A stretch of 64,000 nt of DNA from the NCBI GenBank assembly GCA_035079385.1, contig JAVHKY010000052.1:13082001-13146000 (forward strand), written 5' to 3'. The first letter of the stretch is position 1. Each line of letters begins with the position of its first letter. The DNA is from Aspidiotus rigidus. Taxonomy: Eukaryota > Arthropoda > Insecta > Hemiptera > Diaspididae. The notes below the pieces were generated by a model, which worked only from the letters and a program-made list of their open reading frames with translations, ran no database searches and was not told the DNA's origin. Below, in pieces: positions 52,945-62,793 of this stretch. A program made the translations under genes and the position numbers.

Positions 52945-53418
52945 TTCTTTGGAGAACAGCAGCGAGAGTGACGTTTTCCTTTTCCAGAACTCGTTTGATT
53001 TGTTTTTTCTTCTACTTGCTGCGCTCATGTCGCGAGGTATCAAACTCACATCATGAAAAACCAAAAACGTCACTTTCGCCACTTATCTAGAAATAATATT
53101 TTTATATTATTTTCTATTTATTTTCTATTCCTTAATTTTTTCTTTTGGAAATGAAAGTTGTAAGAAAAAATTATTCAACGTACAATGTAGTCAAAGTTCA
53201 ACATACTCTTTTATAATACTCAAAGTAAAGCTATGTTACTTTATTCATTCGGCAATAACTCATTTTTGATGTAAGACTAGGTTTCTAATAATCGATGCGA
53301 ATCGTTCTGGGTTGTATTTTCATGAAATTCTTTCGTAAATAAAAAGCGTTCTTAATATTTTTCTGCTTAGATTTGCGTCAATTTTCACCCTTATCATCTG
53401 TTGTTGACGTGCTGGAAA
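52945..53418. promoter_or_regulatory. Upstream region of the secreted-protein gene
   Basis: No clear TATA box. TTAATATTTTTCTGCTTAG at about 53357-53375 would serve as a splice acceptor for a 5' UTR intron just before the coding exon. Confidence 0.35.
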
Positions 53419-54303
53419 ATGTTGAGTTTCCGGTTGCTACCATTGTGTTTATTTTCAATATTACTCTGCGCGTTCAAGGTTATAGCGGACGAAATTCCGG
53501 ATGCTGTTGAGCAGCAAATTCGAAAACAAATCTTCAGCTACGCCGTTGGTAACCGAACTGAATTTAATCGCTTGAACGACAAGGATTATTGCAAATATCA
53601 CATTTTCACCGGTGCCTTGACCAATTTATGGTTGCAACTTTCCATCGCCAAGGACATCAATGATATCATTCACGAAGGCATAAAAGATGTAATTGGCAAC
53701 AACACGGTTGATTCGTCAGACGTGCAAGTTTTGCAGGAAACTCTTGAACACATTCAAGCTCGACTAAAATCGAACGCGTTGCTTAATGAGCATTACATCG
53801 ACGCGAAGACAGCCATCGAAACCGATATCGCTAACACAGAAAATAAAACTTGTAAAAGTGACGTCACTAATCCGAGCACTGTCGGTCAGTCTCATAGGTT
53901 TCTAATTCATCAACGTTTTCTCGACGAAACGGTGAAAAGTTTTGACCCGCGATGCGATCCTGACAGTTACAATCGTACCTTGCTTGCACTCGCCATACTG
54001 AGAGTATCGAAGAAACCCGATCAACGTCCTGCCATCACTCAATTGTACGATGAAGTCGTCTCGCAGGTTGTGAAAAAGATCAAGTACGAGCAAAGAATAA
54101 TCCAGACAGAATCCGATTGTCCTTCTATCATTGAAGATGCTAATGTTATCAATCTGTTTGACACCTTGGAGCAAACAATTAACAAGAATGACACTCTCAT
54201 GGGTGAAGTGAAGCGAGCCATGGTGCTGGTGGCGCCAGAGACCGGGATAAAACGCGAAAGACGAAGTTCTATGAGCTATGACGAGTTTGTTGAAGACATG
54301 TAA
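53419..54303 (+). CDS. Secreted glycoprotein of unknown function, 294 aa, single exon
   Basis: The frame is open from a TTG at 53401, but the ATG at 53419 gives a classical signal peptide (MLSFRLLPLCLFSILLCAFK, cleavage near VIA/DE, residues 22-25). The mature chain has four cysteines (58, 145, 179, 234), so two disulfides are possible, and five N-glycosylation sequons (45, 94, 142, 185, 257). It is mostly amphipathic helix and has a furin-type RERR at 279-282 before an acidic tail ending FVEDM. There is no second membrane segment, so export is inferred. No family recognised. No introns, stops or frame breaks. GC content exceeds its surroundings, as expected for a gene in use. Candidate roles (salivary, cuticular or haemolymph protein) are guesses. 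Confidence 0.8.
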   Translation: MLSFRLLPLCLFSILLCAFKVIADEIPDAVEQQIRKQIFSYAVGNRTEFNRLNDKDYCKYHIFTGALTNLWLQLSIAKDINDIIHEGIKDVIGNNTVDSSDVQVLQETLEHIQARLKSNALLNEHYIDAKTAIETDIANTENKTCKSDVTNPSTVGQSHRFLIHQRFLDETVKSFDPRCDPDSYNRTLLALAILRVSKKPDQRPAITQLYDEVVSQVVKKIKYEQRIIQTESDCPSIIEDANVINLFDTLEQTINKNDTLMGEVKRAMVLVAPETGIKRERRSSMSYDEFVEDM

Positions 54304-55463
54304 AAAAGACCAGAAATTCAGAAGCCCCGTGAGCGGAATTTCTGAGTGGTTAAACGGTTTGTTGCAATAATACGTGCTCTTCCATTACGAGCTCTTCTTA
54401 GATGAGAGCTGAAGTCAAACTCACTTTGTACATTGTTAGTGTACGTCGTTCACTCGTTGCCATACTGGAGGTATACTATTTATTTCTATCGGTATCTTAA
54501 TGCTAAATAATATAGGACGATGAATTTGATATGCATTTTTCGGGTTAGAAAAAGCTAGTTGTGAAATTCCATATACTCAAAATGTTACTCAAAACTATAT
54601 TATGACAAGTTAACGTGGGTAGATTGATCAAATTTTTCCCTAGCTTCTTATCTTTCTTTATTGTTATTTTATTTTTCTATTTCATCTCAAGAACAAAGAA
54701 ATTTCTAAGGAAATGAATTGTGTAGAATGTATCTGTCATTTTTTTATCGAATGAGCTTATTGCAAATTTTCAACACAAAATTCAGAAGAAACACTTGAGC
54801 AACGGATCGAAAATTTATGATTAAAGTAAAGAAAACCCTAGAACAAATTCTTTATCTGTGACTAACGTACCTACGATTTTCATATGATCCTTATTAGTTT
54901 GTAGCCTGTATTCTCTTTTCCGCATGATTTGATGGAATCTTATCTCAGCTCAGATTGGAGGAAGGGGGGAAAGTTATCGCCTTTGAAAAAAGACCTATTT
55001 CATTGTTACTATTATTATACTCTCAACTTGAGAATTACATGAACATGAGGTGATGATACATGGACTATTATTACTGTTTGTAAATAATACTGTATGAAGA
55101 AATAGAAAAATTATTATCAATAAACAATGAATGTCGCTTACGACTATCAACGGCGGTCGAGTCGTGCAATGACGTGACAAGACCGCATCATCAGTACTGA
55201 AAATGATTGTACAACAAATACCAAAAGAGATCTTTCGGAGATATTTCTTTCAGGATGAACGCATATCCAACCGGTAATGAGATTAGGGTGACTAATAGGC
55301 AGGTCGTTGACACTAATTTATTATCTTTATTACACTTCATAATCAAAATTTCATTTTTTTGAGAATCGGATAAATAGTTTTTGAGTTATACTCAATTTAA
55401 GGATTTGACAAGATTGACTAACCATCAAGCGTCTCGAAATTTCTCACTCATAATTCAAACTAA
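54304..55463. other. 3' side of the secreted-protein gene, otherwise nothing recognised
   Basis: No AATAAA within the first 500 bp after the stop; AATAAA occurs at about 55119. The remaining sequence is AT-rich without gene signals. Confidence 0.35.
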
Positions 55464-55600
55464 TAGTAGCTGCTTACAAGAACTTTCTATATAATTAAAA
55501 AAGAAATTTTTCTAATTGTATGGAGTTTCATGCTTGACGGTTTTTCTTATAATGAAAAGAAAATATTATTCGGAACTGTCGTCAAATAAATTTTATTACA

Positions 55601-55645
55601 CACTAACCATAAGTACCCGACGTTTTGTATCAAACGTGATCCTTT
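55601..55645 (-). ncRNA. Degenerate hammerhead-like motif in PLE-3 left arm
   Basis: The reverse complement reads CCTGAAAAAGGATCACG, then TTTGATACAAAACGTCGGG. CTGAAAA has lost the conserved G and GAAA has become AAAA with a changed closing pair, so this copy should be inactive although it is the one in sense orientation to the coding fragment. Confidence 0.5.
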
Positions 55646-55740
55646 TTCAGGAGTAAACTAGAAACTAAATAAATAAAATTAATACAGGAATAGCAGGTCA
55701 AAGAACGAAAAAAAAAAAAAAACTAAACAAAATGATATGA

Positions 55741-56004
55741 CTAAGTTAGTACAGGGTGAAACATACTGTTTATATTCATGGAGTCGGCTCTAAAATTTAC
55801 AGAGTATTTAGAAGTTTTAATTTTGATCGCCTCCAACATTTTTCTTTCTTTATCGTTTTTTTCGTAGCCTAAAATAGTAGTATTATCAAAATTGAAAACA
55901 TGGCCTGTATTTGCAATGTGTTGACAAAGAGTAGTATTCTCAAGATTGTTGGTAAAGTCCTTCTTGTATAAACAGCATGTTTCACCCTGTACTAACTTAG
56001 TCAT
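55741..56004 (-). pseudogene. PLE GIY-YIG C-terminal fragment
   Basis: The minus-strand reading contains CQHIANTGHVFNFDNTTILG and KERKMLEAIKIKTSK, the segment that follows the GIY-YIG core in Penelope-like proteins (compare AQHTLNTTHLFDFKSHDIV in PLE-1). The reverse transcriptase and the GIY-YIG catalytic start are missing. The first ~14 codons come from the inverted terminal arm. Confidence 0.85.
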
Positions 56005-56070
56005 ATTTGTTTAGTTTTCTTTCGTTCTTTGACCTGCTATTCCTGTATTTTTATTTAATTTCTAGTTTAC

Positions 56071-56110
56071 CCCTGAAGAAGGACCACGTTTGATCCGAAA
56101 CGTCGGGTAC
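56071..56110 (+). ncRNA. Hammerhead-like motif in PLE-3 right arm
   Basis: CTGAAGA (56073-56079), an extra A, a short helix II GGA/TCC (56081-56083 with 56094-56096), GAAA (56097-56100), CGTC (56101-56104), then GGGTAC opposing the upstream TACC with one bulge. Same order and same extra A as in PLE-1. Mutant mirror copy on the other arm at about 55601-55645. Confidence 0.55.
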
Positions 56111-56183
56111 TTACAGTTAGTGAGTAATAAGATTTATTTGACGGTAGTGCCGAATAATATTTTCTTTTAATTAGTAGCTGCTT

Positions 56184-58088
56184 GCGTTAGTGGTATGAGA
56201 AGCGGATTTTTTCATCTCCTCATTTGTGCTTATTGCGATAAAGAACTTTTTTCATGTCCCATAGGGATATTTCCCTCCCCTTTCTCAAAATCAAGAAAAT
56301 AAAGAGGGAAAGAAGGGAATAAACGAGTCGATTCAAGAGAAAAAAAGAAAGCTTTTCTTTACCCTTAGTCAAATTCAAAAAAAAAAAGTGAATTTTCCCT
56401 CCCAAAATCAACCTCTGAATCTGCTCCTGAGTAGGTTTTAATCTTCTCCTAACCTGTTTACATATGTAAGGATGCATTCTTGTTTTTGCCAAGAATGAAT
56501 ACATTGTCGTACGTACTTACCAAGTCAAGTTGTCGTGCTTACTCACTTTAACCAAATACTCACTTTAACCGTGACATATATAACCTGTACAGGTTCATTA
56601 GTACTTCCACTGCGCTAATTAGGTCTCTCAAAAATTAATTGTATAAATGATTTGTTCTTTAGTATTAGAACACAAGGAGTGCTGACGCCATGAGAGATAA
56701 AGGGTAGCCTTACCTACTCTTACCTTGCCTTGATACAGTAAGTTGTCGAATAATAAAACCATTCAATTATGAAGACAAATTGGATGGGTATATTTATAAA
56801 GCTGGAGCTTCTTCCTCAGTTTTCAGATATTGTGAAAATCATTTCACATAGTGTCCCGTTTTAATGTGTCGGAAGAAAAACTATATACAACTCACGCTTC
56901 TACTTCAGTATTTTTCATAATGCTTTCCCCTTCCTATATGCATGTAATAAAGTTAAATGAGAAATATTTGACGAATCGATTCAAAATATAGCTGCTGAAA
57001 TAAAATATATATCAGTGAATCTTGGGCATAGGTTTCAAATTAAATTAATGCAACATATTTTCATTATTACTGTGATAGAAAATTGAATTCATACGCAAAT
57101 ACTAATAGATATTATAGAGAAACTTTACTAGTTCTGAGAAAGAAGAAAAGTAGTGAGAAAAAAAGAAATAAAAGAAAAACTTTTTACAATGTCAACAATA
57201 TAAAGCTTTCAAGAACAAACAACTGACAGGTTCTATTAAGAATTTGTCGTACATGTAAACTTTCTAATAAGTATTATGAAAATAATGAATGAAACTTATA
57301 ATTAAATTGCATTTTCGGATACGTACAATATCACCAACTTAAGACCAGATGTCATTGCTAAAAAGTAAGTGTACTCCTTGAAAACGTATGCATAATCCAG
57401 ACTGATATTGAAATACTTTTTATGAATAATGATGATGATAATGAATAATAGTACATAAATTGGAAGGAAAAAGAAAACAAGTAATCAAATCCTTGCTTAA
57501 AAATAGGTTAAAAGTGGATAATTAGGCCTTCATGTATGGCACCAAGAACCAATGAACTTGTTTGATAAAACACAATAAAATACATTTGTTTCAAACCAAA
57601 GACCTTTTATTACCCCCTTCTTTCATAACACCAATTCTCTGCAAGAGTATACATTGAAAATTTTTCCAGGAAAGTTACTTGGAAAGGAAAGACATTTTGA
57701 GTGGAAATTCTTTTCATCTTCTATTTCCAAAATGTCTATTGAATTAAAAAAAAAAAACACATCTCTTTATGTTTAGAAGGTATATTTTTCAGCAAGAGAA
57801 AGGAAACAAACTTTTTTAAATATATTTTTTGTCTTTCAAACTATGTTCAAACTTGAAAAAAATAAAAAAATTCTTCTAATGCACATCCCTAATTCTATGG
57901 TTTCTGAAAAATGTAAATGTAATAGTTGACTTCCAACTAATTATGATCCAAATGGAACTTCTACAGAAAAACAAATTTTAAGCTACTAAAACAAAAGTTT
58001 GAACAAACAAAACAAAAATATAAAAGAGTAAAAATGGTCCATAGAAAACATAAAGAAAAATAATACTACACTTAAATTTCTTGAATTT
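56184..58088. other. Intergenic; possible 3' UTR of the minus-strand exon at 58089
   Basis: AT-rich, no gene. TTTATT at 57606-57611 provides AATAAA on the minus strand about 480 bp downstream of the stop at 58089, a plausible polyadenylation signal. 56276-56400 is purine-rich. Confidence 0.4.
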
Positions 58089-58224
58089 TCATTCAAATGC
58101 CTCGCGACTGTAGGATTCAATCAACTTGGGTACATGCTGATCAAAACCACAAATTAACAGCATACCTGGTTTCATCAATTCCGCCTGTTTCTTGTGACGA
58201 CCAATAAAACAACAAGTGACCACT
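58089..58224 (-). CDS. Candidate terminal exon of an unidentified gene
   Basis: The minus-strand acceptor CATACATTTCAG (AG at 58226-58225) opens a frame in phase 2 (one base, then 44 codons) ending TGA at 58089-58091. The peptide reads VVTCCFIGRHKKQAELMK, then PGMLLICGFDQHVPKLIESY, then SREAFE. It has the look of a conserved cytosolic protein C-terminus rather than a transposon. Upstream exons should lie above 58300, where the sequence is full of hairpin elements that may sit in an intron. The protein family was not recognised. Confidence 0.5.
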
Positions 58225-58315
58225 CTGAAATGTATGTATTAGTTTAGTATAACATGATGGTAAGTCTGATTAGAAATGAACAATAACAATCACTTTCACT
58301 GCAAATACAAGAATA

Positions 58316-58455
58316 TAGTGCTGGGCAAATACCAATAGTCTCAAACTACTGATAGTCCAATAATAAATCTCGTGCGACTATCTATTTATTCAATAGTTTT
58401 TTTTTTTTTTTGGAAAACTATTAGTAGTATCAATACTGTCGATACGGTTTCTATC
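58316..58455. mobile_element. Truncated hAT-like element (relative of 49830-50275)
   Basis: Starts TAGTGCTGGGCAAATACCAA and follows the 49830 copy through CTATCTATTTATTC and GGAAAACTATTAGTAGTATC. The right end is missing. Contains a T-run at about 58400. Confidence 0.75.
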
Positions 58456-58785
58456 TTGTCAGAGAAAAATATTCATGTTATTAGTCTTCCAGAATTGTAG
58501 GTTTATTTCAATTCAGCTTCCTTTGTTCTCAAGTGTAAAAAATGTTGTAATGGTTTTTGAATTAAGTTGTTAAAATGAAATAAAATGTCATATCCAGAAA
58601 TCCACTAGGACGGCGACGGCCACAAATTTAAACAAGCGGCCCGCGACAGGCCGGAAGAGGTTCATGCACTCTGTTGATTGAATTATTTTTTGCGTTCTTG
58701 TTAGTGCCATACTAAATTGAATTGACGTACATCAAAATTTACGATCAGGCAGACTGTCTCTTTTGGACGATGAAGGAAGACTATT

Positions 58786-59155
58786 CTGCCGTACAAAGTG
58801 AGATGGACGTATATCCAAAACAACGATTCGGAGAATGATATATTGCTATCAAAAAGAACAATAAAATTATTCTACAATTCTGCAAGTTTCACAATTTCTA
58901 ATATTTTTATCTAAGAATCCGATGGTCGTTTTAAATTTTTGTTAACGGCATTAGTTTTTAGAGATATTCACTAATAATCAGGTAAGTGGATATACTTCCC
59001 AATTGCCGACAAAGGAATAGGACGTATATCCACTTTCGATTGATTTCACAGACGTAGCACACACGCACACACTTGTAGGTAAATCCGCCAGAAGATCTAT
59101 TTTTCTAGATTCGTATTTCCGATATACGTCAATCTCTCGTCACTTTGTAGGGCAG
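58786..59155. mobile_element. Hairpin MITE, GTACAAAGT family, copy C
   Basis: 370 bp with ends CTGCCGTACAAAGTG and CACTTTGTAGGGCAG, flanked by TATT/TATT (58782-58785, 59156-59159). It aligns over its length with copy B (45670-46035). Confidence 0.87.
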
Positions 59156-59403
59156 TATTTTTCTCTGATTGTCATTATTATATGAATTAACCTACGTCAG
59201 TAAACCTTTGTACTACAGGGATGTCCACATAATTTCCACTCACAGAACAACTGAACAGTCACTTGCTCATGTCTTTTTATGAATAAGCATTGTACCGTGT
59301 GAATAAGTAAAACAAATTTCAGCTTGTTTCCCAAAATTATGTGACTTTGGCTTCAGACGTTCAGCTTTCAGCCAACTTATCAACTCTATTCTGCTTGATA
59401 ATA

Positions 59404-60125
59404 ATTGGGATGTTAACCTATGTTTGGTAGCGCTAGAATCGCCTTCCTCTCTCGCCGCACTCGCTTGAATTTCTGGGTGACGATTTTACGTTCAATGTAT
59501 TCGGCCATAAGAAACGAGATTTTCAATTAGTCGTAGATGACTCAATACTTCACCATTAGAATTACTTCTTTCAGTTATCGATTCTCTTGAAGTGTTTAAA
59601 CGATTTATAGGATATAATTTTTTGATATTACGAATTGTAATAATTTAAATCGTATTTGAAAATTGCAAATTCCCCATCATGAAGCATGGTACGTTAAAAT
59701 TATCCCCCACATGTTCGAGCACGGCTACCAACTTACGCAACTTGGGTTAACATCCCAATAGGCTAGGTAATTGGGATGTTAACCCAAGTTGCGTAAGTTG
59801 GTAGCCGTGCTCGAACGTGTGGGGGATAATTTTAACGTACCATGCTTCATGATGGGGAATTTGCAATTTTCAAATACGATTTAAATTATTACAATTCGTA
59901 ATATCAAAAAATTATATCCTATAAATCGTTTAAACACTTCAAGAGAATCGATAACTGAAAGAAGTAATTCTAATAGTGAAGTATTGAGCTATCTACGACT
60001 AATTGAAAATCTCGTTTCTTATGGCCGAATACATTGAACGTAAAAACGTCACCCAGAAATTCAAGCGAGTGCGGCGAGAGAGGAAGGCGATTCTAGCGCT
60101 ACCAAACATAGGTTAACATCCCAAT
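59404..60125. mobile_element. 722-bp near-perfect palindrome (two head-to-head 356-bp units)
   Basis: Arms 59404-59759 and 59770-60125 are inverted copies with only about five mismatches seen, separated by 10 bp (AGGCTAGGTA). Each arm itself begins ATTGGGATGTTAACC and ends GGTTAACATCCCAAT, so each looks like a complete TIR element and the palindrome is two of them head to head. No coding capacity is recognised. Confidence 0.93.
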
Positions 60126-60216
60126 AGGGAAGTACGCAATTCACGAGAATAAGGTACCAACTATCTTTAGTAGCAACATAACTTTTGATGAATGTACCTG
60201 CTTCGGCATGAGGATC

Positions 60217-60390
60217 TTAAAAAGATGAACAAGGAGTTCTATTTTCACCAGGAGCAAAACTAATACCTTTGTTAAACAACAATACAGTTTCCAGTTCTAC
60301 AATAAATTTTCCATCACCATCATTACTATCTACACCTGAACTTGAAATTTCATCACTTTCATAGCTACTATTGGTTGAACTACCACACAT
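60217..60390 (-). CDS. Unidentified serine-rich frame, 57 aa
   Basis: ATG at 60390. The peptide starts MCGSSTNSSYESDEISSS, then GVDSNDGDGKFIVELETVLL, and ends ENRTPCSSF. The open frame extends upstream of the ATG into the inverted duplication. AACAAAG/GTATTAG inside could be a donor, in which case only the first ~43 codons are exon. The acidic/serine composition followed by a hydrophobic stretch looks protein-like. No family recognised. Confidence 0.35.
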   Translation of the reverse strand: MCGSSTNSSYESDEISSSGVDSNDGDGKFIVELETVLLFNKGISFAPGENRTPCSSF

Positions 60391-60401
60391 TGTAGTAGGG
60401 C

Positions 60402-60789
60402 CCTGACATTTGTGATAATATTGTGTCTAATTGTAGTAAAGCTGATAGAACTAGCGAACGAAAACGGCGTAATTATTTGAAGAACAGAGCTAATATGTTA
60501 TGAGATAACGTTGCGAAAGAATCCTTAGTCCATTCTCACTACCTATAATATTCCGCATTTTTGATAGAAATACAATCACGATCAACTCTACTTCTTTCCG
60601 ATGAATCATTTCATCATACTCACCGATAGGGACATCGCATATTGTATGGTATAATTTACGTTTTTTCGGGCAAATGGTTTCACGGTTCATCTCATAACAT
60701 ATTCTGTTCTTCAAATAATTACGGCGTTTTCGTTCGCTAGTTTTATCAGCTTTACTACAATTAGACACGATATTATCACAAATGTCAGG
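60402..60789. repeat. Inverted duplication of a coding-like segment (~105-bp arms)
   Basis: 60402-60507 (CCTGACATTTGTGATAATAT onward) is the reverse complement of 60689-60789 with a few changes. In both, the strand corresponding to the frame at 60490-60801 encodes CDNIVSNCSKAD and ERKRRNYLKNR, so a piece of that frame was copied in inverted orientation. Confidence 0.85.
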
Positions 60790-60801
60790 TTCACACTTCA
60801 T
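60490..60801 (-). CDS. Unidentified basic, cysteine-containing frame, 103 aa
   Basis: ATG at 60801 gives MKCEPDICDNIVSNC, then KADKTSERKRRNYLKNR, then ICPKKRKLYHTICDVPIG and MIHRKEVELIVIV. The frame is open about 20 codons further upstream (NVNKGVYENTIEQ) to a TAG. The basic cluster SERKRRNYLKNR and regular cysteines suggest a nucleic-acid-binding protein, but no family is recognised. The block 60130-61010 is flanked by direct repeats of AAGTACGCAATTCACGAGAA type, so it could be cargo of a mobile element. Confidence 0.35.
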   Translation of the reverse strand: MKCEPDICDNIVSNCSKADKTSERKRRNYLKNRICYEMNRETICPKKRKLYHTICDVPIGEYDEMIHRKEVELIVIVFLSKMRNIIGSENGLRILSQRYLITY

Positions 60802-61228
60802 CTGTTCGATCGTATTTTCGTATACACCTTTATTAACATTCTTATTTACTGGAATACTGGATTCACATTTCTATTTTCATCTCGTTTATCATCGTTTATT
60901 CCTAAGACGACGTCAGCAGACTCCAGCTACTCGATCACGGAAGAACAATGTGAGATGTGATGACGAACACGCGAACATACGTGTGCGGAAGTACGCACTT
61001 CACGAGAATAATAATCACAAAACTTGAAAGCGAAAGAAAAAACGGCCACCAACCTCGTTCACATTCGAACGCAAAAACAACTTTTCTCGTTTTCTCGTTG
61101 CGGTAACCTGATGATGAAAAAGCGATTGCAAGTGGTTCATGCCTGGTAGAACGAGCATGAACCTAAAAACACGTGCTTAAAGAAAATGGTGGAATAATTA
61201 TCAGTTTGCGCGAAAGTCACAATATTAG

Positions 61229-62091
61229 AGGGTTAAGAAGCCAAACGTAGTATGTCCATTGAATGGTCGGGTAGAAAAAGGGCCTTAGCTCGATTTAGGG
61301 CCCTTTTTCCATTATTAGTGATTCAAGTTCAGCACTCTCTCCTCTTCATCTGGTAAAAATTTTAATTCATTCTGATGACGATAGAGTATGTAAAACTACG
61401 TTGAAGTGGAGCATCTACTGTACTTGAACTCTCAGTAGGTAGTTGTAAAATGGCAGCAATCGAGGTTGTCTCAAACTTTGCCTCTAGATTAGCTTAAAGA
61501 ACACTGAAAATCGATACAGATGGCATCATGTATATCTAGAAAGCCTTCATTTCATTTCCCATGCCTAATTATAGCCATGATGATGAACTTTGACCCCCTG
61601 AGAAACTTACTTTTTCGAGGATTTTATACTCAAAAATACTTATTATTACTGTAGCGCAATCCTTGCGAATATGAGTATTGGCTTGAAATACATTCATTTA
61701 TTATTATTACTCTTGACAAGATTCAAAAAGTTACTAGAACGCGTAAAAAGTCGATAATTGCAAAAAGGGCCTTAAATGCGCAGACTATAATGCGCTCTAC
61801 AAGCAACTCAGAAACGTTCTAACGTTCTAATTTTCAGTGATTTTGTAGATCGGACATCCATCTACAATCCCACCAAGTTTCATGACGTTTGGTCTTTCCT
61901 TATGGCATTTCTATGAATCTGAACTTTCAAATGCGTTTTTCTCAAAAACTACTTTTTGTGTTAAGGCCCTTTTTCTACCCGACCATTCATTTAACCTTGA
62001 CAGGAGAATCAGCTGTTTGTTGTTTGCATACAAACAGCTGATTCTCCTGTCAAGGTTAAATGGACATACTCCGTTTTGCTTCTTAACCCTC
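61229..62091. mobile_element. TIR element with nested hairpin, ~863 bp
   Basis: The left end GAGGGTTAAGAAGCCAAACG and right end TTTGCTTCTTAACCCTC pair, as do AGTATGTCCATT/AATGGACATACT. Next inside, GAATGGTCGGGTAGAAAAAG pairs with CTTTTTCTACCCGACCATTC at about 61966-61986. On the right the two paired blocks are separated by a 63-bp perfect-stem hairpin (61994-62056), evidently inserted later. No coding region. Confidence 0.82.
61994..62056. repeat. Perfect 26-27-bp hairpin nested in TIR element
   Basis: AACCTTGACAGGAGAATCAG opens the left stem and CTGATTCTCCTGTCAAGGTT closes the right stem; the CAGCTGTTTG part is also paired. Loop of about 10 bp. It interrupts the right TIR of the 61229-62091 element. 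Confidence 0.88.
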
Positions 62092-62186
62092 GCTGCCAGT
62101 AGACACCATAACATCCAGCTAGCACTACATTATCTTAGGTACCCCAGTATAGACTGATTTCCTAGTGACGTCACTCAGGTAACACC

Positions 62187-62677
62187 TATAGATACCTAAA
62201 AGAGACAAGATAGCTAACTTCGTTAGTTCTAGTGTTCCACCGCACGCCAACACAGCGACACAGTATTCTTGGGCTAAATTAACATTGCGCTTATGGATGT
62301 TTTTCAGTTTTCATCAATTATCTCGGAAACCGTTCATTTTTATGAAAAAATGAAGAGAACAAAATTTATTCCCCTTATAATTTCCTATCAAATGAGACCT
62401 ACTTTGAATTTTTTTTTTCAAAATATGAAATAGGTCTCATACAATAGGAAATTACAAGGGGAATAAATTTTGTTCTTTCCATTTTTTCGTAAAAATAAAC
62501 GGTTTCCGAGATAATTGATGAATACTGAAAAACGTCCATAAGCGCAATGTTAACTTAGCCCTACAATACAGTGGCGCTATCTCTCGGCACGTAAATTAGC
62601 TCGACAAAAATCGGGTACCGGATTTTAACACAGCGCATATGGAGAGTTGGCTATCTTGTCTCTTTTAGGTATCTATA
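62187..62677. mobile_element. Palindromic element, 491 bp, perfect 8-bp TSD
   Basis: The element starts TATAGATACCTAAAAGAGAC and ends GTCTCTTTTAGGTATCTATA (perfect 20-bp TIR), between identical GTAACACC octamers (62179-62186 and 62678-62685). Further internal arms pair: CAATTATCTCGGAAACCGTT with AACGGTTTCCGAGATAATTG, and GGAAATTACAAGGGGAATAA with its complement. The 8-bp duplication suggests hAT or a related superfamily. Confidence 0.92.
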
Positions 62678-62793
62678 GTAACACCATTGACTTACTGCCG
62701 CTGCAGTTTCCCTTAACTCTGGCTCAAGGTCGAGTGAAGTGAACAAGCAAAATATAAACAACAGATTTTAAATGTGAATTTCCATAAGAGAAA

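Larger units (their letters stand above)
55464..56183 (-). mobile_element. Palindromic Penelope-like element (PLE-3)
   Basis: A perfect 12-bp direct repeat TAGTAGCTGCTT (55464-55475 and 56172-56183) flanks an insertion whose ends are roughly 205-bp inverted copies (about 55556-55772 and 55964-56167). The arms include AAAATATTATTCGG, the hammerhead-like motif and AACTTAGTCAT. Between them is the last part of a PLE GIY-YIG coding region on the minus strand. The true 3' end is on the left; the right arm is an inverted copy of it. Same architecture and TSD length as PLE-1. Confidence 0.85.

Noticed and set aside
54340..54420. Possible tRNA-like stretch (TTTCTGAGTGGTTAAACGG)
   Set aside because: No acceptor stem, anticodon loop or T-arm consensus can be folded; no tRNA gene was found anywhere in the window.
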